Source: Hydrangea macrophylla (lineage: Eukaryota; Streptophyta; Magnoliopsida; Cornales; Hydrangeaceae). From it: 64,000 nt of DNA. The translations under genes were made by a program, and so were the position numbers. This document shows, piece after piece, positions 10,864-21,669 of this stretch (positions within the stretch are counted from its first letter, which is position 1; each line of letters begins with the position of its first letter). The DNA lies in NCBI GenBank assembly GCA_033977485.1, contig CM066983.1, forward strand, positions 63,536,010 to 63,600,009, written 5' to 3'. A model generated the notes under the pieces. That model was not told the origin of the DNA, did no database searches, and was given only the letters and a program-made list of their open reading frames with translations.

Positions 10864-11741
10864 GTCATTTGTGATTGCCAATGCCCGGCCCGTGATGGCT
10901 TGTTTCCCCGTGCCGGTCCGACACTTCGTCCGATGCAGATTTCAAAATTAAGACCGCCTCGGACGAACCGTTCGGTAATAGGTCGGAACCCTGGCCGGAC
11001 GATACTGGTCAAGGTGAACAGTCGAGGTACGAGCCGAGCGGTGACCGGGCGAGCCCGGGCCCTTGTTATGCCACATGTCAGCCGGTCATTAGTCTCGTCA
11101 GGATCCAACGATACCAGCTTGAGAGTAACCGAACCATCTCCGTGGTAACCGAAACGTCTTCGTCGTGCATTTAATGCACGCGCCTTTTGAGGCAGTGTTT
11201 TACGTGCCCGAGGTGACAACTGTCTGCCATTTTGAGCGGGAAAATGTATAAGCCGTTGGATTTGCTTTGATCCGGGCCATCCCTGGTTTCTATATAAAGG
11301 ACTTTCGCCCATTTCTCCAACTCTTTACTGCCGAGCTTAGACTACCGAACGCCTTAAGAGCGAGAGCAATCCCGAGCAAGATCCCCGAGCCCCTTTTCTG
11401 CGCCAAACTTTGTAAGTTCCTCTTTTTATTCTTTCTCTGTCTCCTTCTTTCCTCTTTTCTGAGCGAGACTGGAGAGAGCGAACCTCCTTAAGTTAGAACA
11501 AGAGTGGGACTTTTTCTTCCTCAGGTTCTGCTTCTTCCTCCGGGCAGGAGGCACTTTAGGGTTGTTAGAGCGATCGAGTGTCTCCGGAGTAGTCTTGAGA
11601 GAGTGCCACTTGGTGTTCAGGACTCTTTATTCTCTGCCCCTTAGGTTAGCAGTCCTTCCCCCTCTATACGTCCGGTTCAGAGTCCCTGACCCGTACTCAG
11701 GCCGTGTCCTTCTTCTCCCCCCTTCTGCGGGAATACGAGAG
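10864..11741 (+). promoter_or_regulatory. Promoter and leader of unit B
   Basis: This region is homologous to 1-429. A TATA box (TATATAAA) lies at 11291-11298. A likely leader intron runs from GTAAGT at 11412 to CAG at 11524, ahead of the ATG at 11742. Before the TATA box are GC-rich repeats with CCGG motifs and a TGCATTTAATGCA palindrome (about 11165-11177). Long frames read on either strand here have no family resemblance. Confidence 0.45.
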
Positions 11742-13846
11742 ATGGAACATTCCGATTTCAACTCCTCTTCCCGGTCAGAGATTGAGATGTTCCGATCGGG
11801 CTCGACCAATACCAGCTTAGACCTACCTTCAAGTTCCCCTTCTGATCATCACAACGAGGGCCGGATTCCAGCCAGAGTATCCAGCGGTGAATCTAACCAG
11901 GAGGCCCCCGTTGCCTCGGTGTCGCGGGGTTCTGGTGATGAGGCGCCCAGGGAGTCTGCTCCCGAGGTAGCATTCGCCTGCGAGCTTATCCCCTCGGCCT
12001 TGCATGCTGGGGAATTTGATCGAATCAGGGATAGGTACGCCATTCCTGATAACAGTTCTTTGTCCGTCCACCCCGGCGGGGCTCATATTTACCATAGAGG
12101 TTTTGTTACCTTATATGAGGACGCCTTCATGGTCAGCCTTCGTGTCCCCCTCCATCCGGTCGCTCAGCACGTTTTGATCTTCTTGGGGATAGCTCCCGGG
12201 CAGTTAGCCCCGAACGGGTAGAGGTTTCTCATGGGGTCCATCTCATTGTGGCCCCAGATCTTTGGGTACAAACTCACCCTTCAAGAGTTCTTCTGGATCC
12301 ACCGGCCGTTCCTAGTTCATGGGGAGGTCGAATTCTTTTCCCTAGGGGCTCGGCAGGGGAAGAAGATTATCGTCAACTGCCCGAGCAACAACAAAGGGTG
12401 GAAGAAAAAGTTCTTCTAAGTGTCCACCCCTGGGTTTTGTGAGCCAGCCCCCTGGGAGTCAACTGAGGACTTCCTGGGCAGAGGAGTTGAGGGGTAAGCC
12501 CGTCCCCTATCTTCTCTTGCCTCTTTTCAGGCTTTGTTGTATGGTTCCGAACTGATCGTCTTGGTCTGCTTTGCAGCAGGGTCCGTCGATCTCCCAAGTG
12601 TTCTGTAGGATTGTGAGGAGAGAATCAGGGGTTTGATTGAGCTGCCTGTCAACGTCTGGGATGTGCTGACCCGCACAGGAGACCAGAAAGGCAACTGCCG
12701 ACCCCGTCATTCTACCGTAGCACCAACTTTCCCCAACATCCCAAGTATGAATTTTATCATTTGCTTTAGCTTCGGCTACTCTTTGTCGCCTTATCATCCC
12801 GGTTGCTGAAATCATGGCTGTTTTCCTTTTGCAGTGATGACCCCCAGGAGAGATCCCGAGTGGCTGAGGGCTCTGCAGGCTGCTGCTGCCGAGCGGATGG
12901 CGGCGACAGGAAAGAGGCCGGCCGTTGAGGCCTCGGGCAGCGTGCGCCCATTCAGGCGACTCAGGCATGGTCCATCAGCGGCCCAGGCTCCCGGGGAGAC
13001 AGCAACCCCCTGGGTGGTGGTAGTGGGGGAAACGTCTGCCACACGAGCTGAGACTCCCGCCGGGATGCCCCTGGATGAATCTAGGGAGACCCGGGAAAGG
13101 GTCAGACTGTGCCTACTCCCCAGTCAGGTGGAGAGGTGTGCCGGCATGTCTCCCCAAGTTTTTCAAGCTTGGCTATACAGCATCTCCCATCTGGTAAGTA
13201 ACTTTTCTGCATTTTTTGCATTCTCTGCTTTGCTGGTAATAGTGACCGACCATTTTCCTTTTTACTTTGGTTGCAGGTTGGCTGCATGGCTGTCGGATCT
13301 GAATCCTTCATGCCGACCCTTGCCGGGAGGGCCACCGCTGTCGAGACTGCCCTGGCCAAGAAAGAAGTTGCCCTGGAGACCAAAGAGAGGGCCTTGACCG
13401 TGGAGAAAAACAGGGTCAAGGGCTTGGCTTCGAGCCTCGGGACAGCCCAGGAAGAACTGGCGGTGGCTCTGGTGGAGCTAGAGGCCGAGCGCGCTTGCCG
13501 CGCGGCAATGAAATCTCGGGAGAGGGCACTCTTGGAGGCAGCAGCGGCCAGTACCCCGGGGGAAACTTTCGATGACGGCTTCTTCCTCGGGTACGAAGAC
13601 TTGAAGAGGAGGCTAGCTCGGGACCACCCAGAGTTGGACACCACTCCCTACCAGGGGGTGGATTCTGACTACTGGGACATGGTCCCCGAGGCCACTGAGG
13701 ATGCTGCTACCGAGGCCCAAGGGGCCGCTGCCGCGGCTGAGGGTGCCATTGCTCCGGCTAGCCAAGAGGGAGATATTGCACCGAAGGAGCAGGCTGGGGG
13801 AGAGGTCGATGAGAATGTGGACATTGTTGATGTAGACGACCCCTAG
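11742..13846 (+). pseudogene. Unit B gypsy-type transposon protein with introns, degenerate
   Basis: The chosen start is ATG at 11742 (MEHSDFNSSS), the first ATG in the frame after the leader intron. A Ser-rich N-terminus precedes a stretch typical of the plant 'putative gypsy type transposon' family (RDRYAIPD, VTLYEDAFMVSLRVPLHP, FLGIAPGQLAPN, FGYKLTLQEF, NNKGWKKKFF). In-frame stops occur at 12219-12221 and 12417-12419. Candidate GT-AG introns are 12494-12576, 12745-12834 and 13194-13276. The last is clear: it is 83 bp, phase 0, and joins two open frames exactly. The C-terminal exon (13277-13846) is an Ala/Glu-rich coiled coil ending DIVDVDDP. The gene converges on the RNase H-integrase fragment of the other strand, as the antisense extra ORF of Tat elements does. 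The middle exon assignment is weak. Confidence 0.6.
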
Positions 13847-14829
13847 GCTCCCGTCTCAAGGACTCTTCTTCTTCTTTTTTTTTTTTGGGAGGCTACTACA
13901 ACTGCCCCCCAGGCTTTGTACATTTTGTTTCAATTAATGAAAAGGCCTCTGAGGTCAGATTTCCCTTCCATTAACTGTCTTCTTTTTCTGCACTATGCCT
14001 CTGTAATTGATAGTATTCGTTTGGTTTTGGCCGACCTAACACCTGTCTTAGCAAATGTTTTAGGACCGTAACCAACAGAGCACCTAGTCTTACTGACCTC
14101 TCTAAAAGGTAATTGCCCGGAGTGCTGTAGGGACAAGCCCTACTTAGCATCCAGGATCGTCGGTGTACTATAGGAATACCCTGTATTATCGTCCGGGTTG
14201 TCCCGGCGTATCATAGGTGTATCCTGTTTTACAATCCGGGATATATCTCTGATCACTGTAAGTGCTTAGGAAGATTTCCCCAGCTCTTGTAGCGACCGGT
14301 GTGATTTCCTGTTTTGGCCTAATATTCCCCTGCCCCCCAAGCATTTGCTAAGGCGGGAGTACAGGAGTAAGTGGCCGTAGGAAACCGACCTAGAACATGG
14401 GTGGTTGCAAGGGCATTTGAAGCTCACCATCGTCGGTCACCTAGGGGTTTAGCCCTGTCGTCGGCTGGGCCTAAGCGAAGCTTTAAGTAATTTCCTGTTT
14501 AGGTCTAGAATCTCCTTGCCCCCAGGCTTCCTGGAGCGGCCATAGGAAACCGACCTGGAACATGGGTGGTTGCAGGGTCCTTTTGTGCCTGGGTTCGGAG
14601 CCCGAGGTCTTCTTTTTTTTTTTTTTGCCTTGGGGTTAGGCCCAAGGTTTTGCTGCCTTGGGGTTAGGCCCGAGGTCTTTTTTCTTGCATTGCACGGGGT
14701 ACTGACAGGAATAAATTTTCCAAAGCAAACTACTCGATTTTATTTGAAAAATAATAATCTATAATGGTTGCCCAATCAGAGCTACAATGAAGAAATTTCC
14801 CTATAGTACTAAATTACCGTGGTCAGATG
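13847..14829. other. Spacer between converging unit B and integrase fragment
   Basis: No gene is seen. It opens with the unit B 3' end (GAGGCTACTACAACTGCCCCC, then AATTAATGAAAAGG). A diverged direct repeat of about 165-bp period follows: GTAGGAAACCGACCTAGAAC at 14377 and CATAGGAAACCGACCTGGAA at 14541. A short repeat 'TTGGGGTTAGGCCC' occurs at about 14631 and 14657. CT-rich and T-rich tracts separate them. Confidence 0.6.
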
Positions 14830-15090
14830 CTACTGATAGTACTTGCGGAGGTGTTGCACGTTCCAAGGATGAGTGAGATCATGCCCGTCCATGCTCTGTA
14901 GCCAGTAGGTTCCCGGTCGATTGACCCAGGTTACTTTATATGGGCCTTCCCAGTTTGCTCCCAGCTTTCCGTGGCTCAGGACTCGGGTAGACTGGTTCAC
15001 TGCCTTGAGGACGAGGCCTCCCACTTGAAAACTTTGGTGCTTTACCTTGTTATTGTAATACCGCGAGACCCTTTGCTTGTAAGCTGCCAC
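14830..15090 (-). pseudogene. Tat-lineage integrase C-terminal domain fragment
   Basis: The 86 residues include KVKHQSFQVGGLVLKAVN, GKLGANWEGPYKVTWV and a terminal NVQHLRKYY. This is the usual GPY/F-type end of a Tat/Ogre integrase. It is one frame off from the upstream integrase segment; the change falls between about 15090 and 15140. The stop at the left end looks natural, so this is the true pol C-terminus. Confidence 0.75.
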
Positions 15091-15131
15091 CTTCAGATAG
15101 GCCTGGTCCTTTTTTCCTCCACTAGGTCCAG

Positions 15132-16560
15132 TTATATTCTGAGGGTTTCTCCGTTGTCTGGGTTACTGAAGTTGGCCACCCGGTATGTTGGCAGCCCGAG
15201 CTCTGTGGGGACCACTGCCTCAAAATCATAGGTTAAGGAGAATGGGGTCTCGCCTGTAGCCGCTCGGGATGTAGTGCGGTAGGCCGACATGAGGGTTGGT
15301 AACTCTTCAGCCCACAGCCCTTTGGCACCTTCAAGTCTTGTCTTGATTGATTGTAAGATTGTCCGGTTGGTTACCTCAGCTTGATCGTTGGCTTGTGGGT
15401 GCTCGGGGGAAGAGTAATGATTAAGTATCCCGTACCCCGACCAGAACTGTCTGAAGATGGGTGTGTCGAATTGTCTGCCATTATCGCTGATCAAGACCCG
15501 GGGAATACCGAACCGGCTGAGGATATTTCTTTCCACAAAGCTCTCCATTTTTTGCTCGGTGATCGTTGCCAAGGGTTCGGCCTCCACCCATTTGGTGAAG
15601 TAGTCAATAGCTATTACGGCAAACTTGACTTGACCTTTCCCTATTGGTAAAGGACCAACAATGTCAATTCCCCACTGGGCAAATGGCCAGGGACTGAGGA
15701 TCGGTGTCTGGAGTTCTCCCGGTCGGTTGATCATGGGGGAATACTTTTGGCACTTGTCACATCTTCGAACATACTCCTGCGAATCTTGGGCCATGGTTGG
15801 CCAGTAGTAACCTTGCAGTAGGGCCTTTTTGGAGAGTGCCCGACCTCCGATGTGGTTCCCGCACACACCTTCATGAATTTCAAACAGTATTGCCGGCACT
15901 AGCGCAGGGTGAACGCAGCGGAGGTACGGAATAGTGAATCCCCTCTTGTAGAGGATGCCATCGAGAAGGTGATACCGCGCTGCCCGGTACTTGACCCGGC
16001 GTGCCTCATCTTTGTCACCTGGTAGCCTCCCTGTTGTCGTCACGAGCGGGTCCATCCAACTGGGCCCTAGAGTGACCGGGTCGACCTCCATGCCCTCTGA
16101 GTTAATCACACTAGGCTCGGGTAGGAATTGTATCCTTATCCCAGACAAGTCTGACTCAGAAGACGAGGCGAGGCGAGCCAACCGGTCGGCTCTGGTGTTT
16201 TCTTCTCTGGGTATCTGAGTGATGGAGAATCCTCGGAGCTGTTTGGAAATCGTTCGGACAAGGGCCAAGTAGGCTACCATGTTGTCCTCCCTCGCCTCGT
16301 ACTCTTGGTTAACCTGATTAACCACGAGCTGGGAGTCACTGTAGCCCTGAACCTGTTGCGCACTCATCGAGATGGCCAACTGTAATCCGACCAAGAGGGC
16401 TTCGTATTCGGCTTCATTGTTGGAGGCCCGGAACCCAAACCTTAGCGCATATTCGAGTTGAATACTGTCAGGGGTAGTCAGGATGATTCCTGCCCCACTA
16501 CCTTACTAATTGGAAGAGCCATCCACATGCAGTACCCAGGTCGGGATGTCGGAGTGTAGT
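15132..16560 (-). pseudogene. Tat-lineage archaeal-type RNase H and integrase fragment
   Basis: On the minus strand an RNase H of the archaeal type begins near 16545 (WVLHVDGSSN), continues through FGFRASNNEAEYEALLVGL and ends near 16150 (REENTRADRLARLAS). Two adjacent stops (codons at 16506-16508 and 16503-16505) interrupt it. Integrase follows with a full HHCC motif (HEGVCGNHIGGRAL ... RRCDKCQKYS) and the DDE residues in WGIDIVGPLP, LISDNGRQFD and NDQAEVTNR. A second, archaeal-type RNase H ahead of integrase is diagnostic of the Tat clade. Gag, protease and RT are missing: recognisable sequence stops near 16.6 kb. Confidence 0.85.
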
Positions 16561-16599
16561 CCGGGCGGTAAGGACGGAGGCTCAGACTCTTCGACCGGG

Positions 16600-16988
16600 T
16601 CCTCTTTTATGCTTAGAGAAGTGATTTCAATCCCTTTTGATAGGGTAGGTGGGCTCTTTTATAGATGCAAGAGTCCATCTTTACATGTTAAGTTAATAAG
16701 ATAAGAAAGCCCAATCTGATTACAACGTGATTTGCATGATCTTTGGAGAGTTTCCTAAGTGGTTTAGGAAACTGCCATATCTCCCTCTGCAGACATGAAA
16801 CTAATTTAGGAAACTGCTAGTTGGACGGGATCCCGAGCGTCAGCGACCGTCATGCCCGGCCAACCGAACCATCCGGTCTCGAGGTTGCCTCGGGAATGCA
16901 TGGCTGTGGGCGCCCTCACAAGAAGAATCGGTCCCTCCTGGCGATGTGGGACTGTTCCATTGGCCAGATTATTTTGGACATATCACAA
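16600..16988. other. Unassigned sequence right of the Tat fragment
   Basis: No coding family is seen. A GC-rich block at 16820-16950 resembles the base composition of the Tat region to its left and may be element remnant. The right part merges into AT-rich DNA. Confidence 0.4.
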
Positions 16989-18561
16989 TCTATACATGAG
17001 ATGTGAACTTTGTTTTTTTTTCTTTGAAAGCTCCAATTGTATACAAAAATTTATACAAAATGATCATGGTCAATCCTAGCAAATCACGTAAGACACAAGC
17101 AAAAGTTTGGTTTCAAATCTAGGATTAAGATGGCCTTCCCAAAAATATATACTCGAAGGTTTATAAAATTTACAACAAAAAGTTGTACATTGATGATGAA
17201 AGACATACAACCTCACGGCAAGCACTAGATTGATGCATATTTGAGCACAAATTCACACAAGAAGAGATTATTAAAATAGGTTAGAAGATCATAGTCAGAA
17301 TAGTTCTCAAGGGTCATCAATGTTGCATTCAAATAAGGTGAAACAAAAATTTATACACCTCCTATAGAATATACAATTTATGGGACACTGGTTAATATTG
17401 TCTAAGGAATGTAAGAAGATCACAAATCCCATGTTTAATCACATCCTCACCCACAAACTATTATTTCGGATGAAATGAAGTAAATAAATTCAAAAATATC
17501 CATAAGTAAACAAAAATGGGATAGAATTCAACTTACTTCGTCATTGTAAATTTAGGAAAGAAAGCACAGTTTGACATCACCAAATATCATCAGAATCCGA
17601 GCCACTGGTTATTTATTCCTCTTTTATTCTTTTTCATTTTTTTTTATTTTAAGTATGTAGGTCTTCACATTCAAACCAGATTACCCATACATAAAGCTTA
17701 TTATTTAAAAAGGTTTGTAAGCTACCAAAAAATATATATATTTATCGAAACACTATAAAGTTCTTGAATAATGTCACCCTTCCAACTAAAAAAACACATC
17801 GGTTATTAATTTTCTTTTTTCTTTTTTTAAAAGAATGTAGGTCTTTCACACTCAAAACAAATGACATCATACATAAAGCTTACTTTAAAAAAGTTTGTAA
17901 GCTACAAAAAAAAAAAAAAAACAAACAAACAAAAAAAAACAAAAAACAAAACAAAGCAAAAAAAAAAATTATATTGAATCACTCTTTAATATTCTTGAAT
18001 AATGTAACCAATACTAAATAAAACACCTCAGTGTTTTTTTTTTCTATTTTTTTGTAAGTATGTAGGTGTTTACATTCAATACAAATGACCTCATACATAA
18101 ACCTTAAATTTAAAAAAGTTAGTAAGCTACAAATAATAATAATAATAATAATAATAATATTAATATTAATAATAATATCGAAACACTATAAAAATCTTCA
18201 ATAATGTCACCCTGCCTACTAAAAAAATATCATTTTTTTCGTTTAACATTAAGATTATTCTCCGCAAAAAGTTTTAGATCCACTAAGCTTATGAATTTTA
18301 AGCTTACGAGTACACAATAATTACCAAATACATTGTTTTGTGTATGCACCATTGTGCTGGACCATGAGGTACACCATCTATTGTACTTTTTTAAACAATT
18401 TTTTTATGGCAAAAAATACAGTCCTTTCTATATAACGAGAGACATAACAACCTATTTTGACAAGATTCTATCTTTTTTGTATGCTTTTTGGAGGTTGACT
18501 AACTAGATTTTTTAAGGGAAAAAAATTTAATAATCTCGTGCATAGCACGGGTCAATGCTAG
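16989..18561 (+). mobile_element. Helitron-like non-autonomous element (3' end clear, 5' end tentative)
   Basis: The right end has the plant Helitron signature: hairpin CGTGC-ATA-GCACG (18537-18549), eight bases, then CTAG at 18558-18561 followed by T. The left end is only a guess: TCTATACAT at 16989 preceded by A fits the 5' TC rule. No Rep/helicase frame is present, so it would be non-autonomous. The interior is AT-rich with a three-copy tandem repeat. Confidence 0.5.
17651..18240. repeat. Three-copy tandem repeat, about 180-225 bp
   Basis: Diverged copies start at 17651, 17831 and 18056. Each begins AAG(T/A)ATGTAGGT, continues through ACATAAA(G/C)CTTA and GTAAGCTAC, then a variable A-rich or AAT-repeat tract, and a 'CTTGAATAATGT(C/A)ACC' block. 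Length variation comes from the simple-sequence tract in each unit. Confidence 0.8.
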
Positions 18562-18594
18562 TGTGTATATATATGGATACACACACACATATAT

Positions 18595-21500
18595 TGTCAC
18601 GCCCAGAAAACCGAAGCGCGAGGAAAGAGAAAAGATAGAGAAATAGGGAGAAGAGAATTTAAAATCTTTACATAAAATGCGGAAGCGACTTTGGAAACCC
18701 ACGGGGATTCCCACAAGGATGACTCACTAATACGTAAATCCTAAATGGACTTACATGCTAATGAGTCCAACAAAGATAGAAGCACTAGAAAATTTAATTA
18801 AGAGACTATCCGGACAAGTACTAGTTTCAAGGAGAGAGAAAAATACAATAACTTTGAAAAAGGGCATTTTTTTTTTATAGTTGCTAAATTTTAAAACACC
18901 TCTATGTGGTTATATCTTTAAAAATTTCACATTCTGTCCGCGTTGGTCCACGTAAAGTTTAATTCTGAACAACTTTTCTCTAATGACATTTTTTCCAATT
19001 CTGCACCATTTGGGCAGAAAATAAAGAAAACAGTAGCAGTTTTTCCTCTTGACGGCAACTTGACAGCATTTTGAAACATTACCAACTATGCCAAATTTTC
19101 AAGTTTAAACATTGGTTTAAGACTAAACAAGTCCTAAACAACATATAACACGTGTCTAGCCCAAACGGAACTTGATGTACTCGAAATTTATTAAAAACGA
19201 GGAGTGAAAGAGATGAAGAGAGGAAGAATGGGAGAGGGAGAGATTGGGGGAGAGATATTTTAAAACATTTCCTTTAAAAACATTTCCTTTAAAAACAAAA
19301 TGGACAAATCCGGTAAGGATTTCATACAAATACAATGAGTCCGGTAGGGACAAATCCAAACATAAACTAATCCGGCAAGGATTTCATACAATTACAATTA
19401 GTCCGGCAAGGACAAAACCAAACATAAACGAATCTGGCAAGGATTCAAATCAACACACATACATAAAACTTTAAAAGAGATCCTACGGTCTCGGAAACAT
19501 AATTTACATAACATAGATAAGTTTAACAAGTAGGAAAAACAAGGACTAACATTTGTCCATCAAAATTTCATCAAGGCTTCCCAAATGACAAAAATACGGA
19601 AGTCCAAACTCAAGAAGTTTTGTAATAAAACTAGTACAACCATTTTCATTTTATAGCACTAATCTATTACAAACTTCTAAAAAGGCTAAAATTCACATGA
19701 GAACTATCCATTTACATATCTAGACATGAGTCCTCAAAATAGAACAAAATACATCAACGTCTATGCGTCGGTCACATGTGCCCTTTGCCTTATCAAGCTC
19801 ACCTGAAAAATGTTTTGTCGTTTTTATGAGAGCGACGACTCGTAGACAACATTGTAACAAGTCTATATGCTATCCATGACTAAAATGAAATGAGGTGCAA
19901 TGGATCGCCACCACGGCTACAATGAAATGATTAAAGCCACAAGGCCATACGTGACATATGCACATCTCTCTCATTACCGGACCATGAGCCACCCACGCAT
20001 GGAGTGTAGCATACCAACTTTCGGGAGCTACCCGAATATAGTTTGGAGTTTGAATGTTTCTAAGGGTCATTCTTCCTGTCTCACATCACAACCCACGTCC
20101 GGATTTCTTAAATCAAATTCCCACACATGGGGTTTTTCTCTCTTTTTCAAATAAAATATTTATGTCGTGATACGTGAATGCTTGCCGATTTGGCCTCAAT
20201 GCATGAAATGTTTAAAATGACATTATAGATGCTCCAACAAAATAGTGAACGCAATAATTCTTGCATGTTGAACATGTATTAAAGACATCAAGAGTTGAAT
20301 TAAAATTCATAATATAGCACTCCTAACAAGGATATCTAATCTAACGTCCTAACATGCTTTTACACATAAAGGGAGCATCCTAAGCATATCTAGCATCATG
20401 TAATCAAGTTAAGTACAACCAAGACATGAAATTCACAATCTAGCATACAATCTCCAAATTACCACTTTGAGGAAAAATAATGCATGTGTCCATATTATTC
20501 CCTTAACATTATTTTAATTACATTTAACACCCCAAATTTTACAACTTACACAACCAAGGTTATAATTCCACAACTAGGCATACAACCCTTACATTACAAC
20601 TTTGGGGAAATACCCATTGCATGTGTCTAAATTATATTTTTAGCATCATTTTGATCACATATAACACAACAACATCACATCTTACACAACCAAATCATAT
20701 AAATTATGTTTAGGCATAAAACCCTAACATTACAACTTTGGGGAAAATCCTATACATGTGTCTAATTCTCTCCTAACATATAAATATACTCATAGCATCT
20801 TAGGCAAGTATAACATATAAAATTGCAACAATGTAAATCTACCTCAATGGATATTTTTCCAAAATAAATGGAAATCACCCAATATGCAAGAAATTCCAAA
20901 AAGGCTTCAATTACTCCAAGTAGTGGAAGAGAGAAGTCCAAGATAGCCCAAGGACACCTTCAAAGCAAAAATCCCTTAGGATTTTCCATGGATGAAATCC
21001 AGGTTTTCAAACTCTATGAAATTTGGATAGACTAGGTAAATGAACACAAAACGGATTTTTGAGGGTACCTCTAGATATCTCTTGAAATTTTAAGACTATA
21101 ATGTGAAATAGTCAAACTCCCAAAAATCACTTTTTGAGGGTCTAATGGAAGCTTGAATAAGGAGGATCCATGGAGGTTTTTGGGTGTACCCAATATACAT
21201 ATAGAGAGAAGGAGGAGAAGAAGAGAGAAAAAGAAAGGAAAAAAAAATAAAAAGTCAAGAGGGAGAGAGAGAGAAGTGGCCGGCTCTTTAAGGGGGGTGG
21301 GGCCCACTTCCTTTGTTTGGTCTTTATTTTTGTTTAAATGCTTGTAGTGATATGTAGCTTGTGTGTGTGTATGTGTGGTCTAATGTTACACACCCAAATT
21401 AAAATATGAACCCACTTTAGCACCAAGGTAATAAAAAAAAATCTTGTAATAAAATAAAATAAGACCAAATAAGATAAGAAAATAAATAAATAAATAAATA

Positions 21501-21614
21501 CCTATAGTGACACAAGTTCGAATAAATTCAAATATTGCCCCAAAATAATTAACAGGCTTGCACATAAGCATTTAATTATAGTTTAACCCTTATTAAAATT
21601 TTTGGGTTATGACA
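18595..21614. repeat. Solo LTR, about 3.0 kb
   Basis: It begins TGTCACGCCC and ends GGGTTATGACA, with 5-bp inverted termini TGTCA/TGACA. TATAT flanks both sides (18590-18594 and 21615-21619), though this duplication is low-complexity. No internal retroelement domains are present, so this is an LTR left by recombination. Internal repeats are TCCGG(T/C)AAGGATTTCATACA units near 19309, 19370 and 19430, and three ~134-bp copies starting near 20441, 20575 and 20710 (CATACAA..., TACAACTTTGGGG, CATGTGTCTAA). No gene is visible inside. Confidence 0.7.
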
Positions 21615-21669
21615 TATATAGAGAGAGGGTGCAAATTTATTTTAGTTATATATATATATATATATTATA

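Noticed and set aside
10821..11312. 163-residue open frame on the minus strand
   Set aside because: It lies across the unit B promoter and TATA box, has a low-complexity Arg/Pro-rich composition caused by GC-rich repeats, and shows no family resemblance.
12507..12968. 153-residue open frame on the minus strand
   Set aside because: It runs antisense across introns and exons of unit B and matches no domain; the sense strand explains the region.
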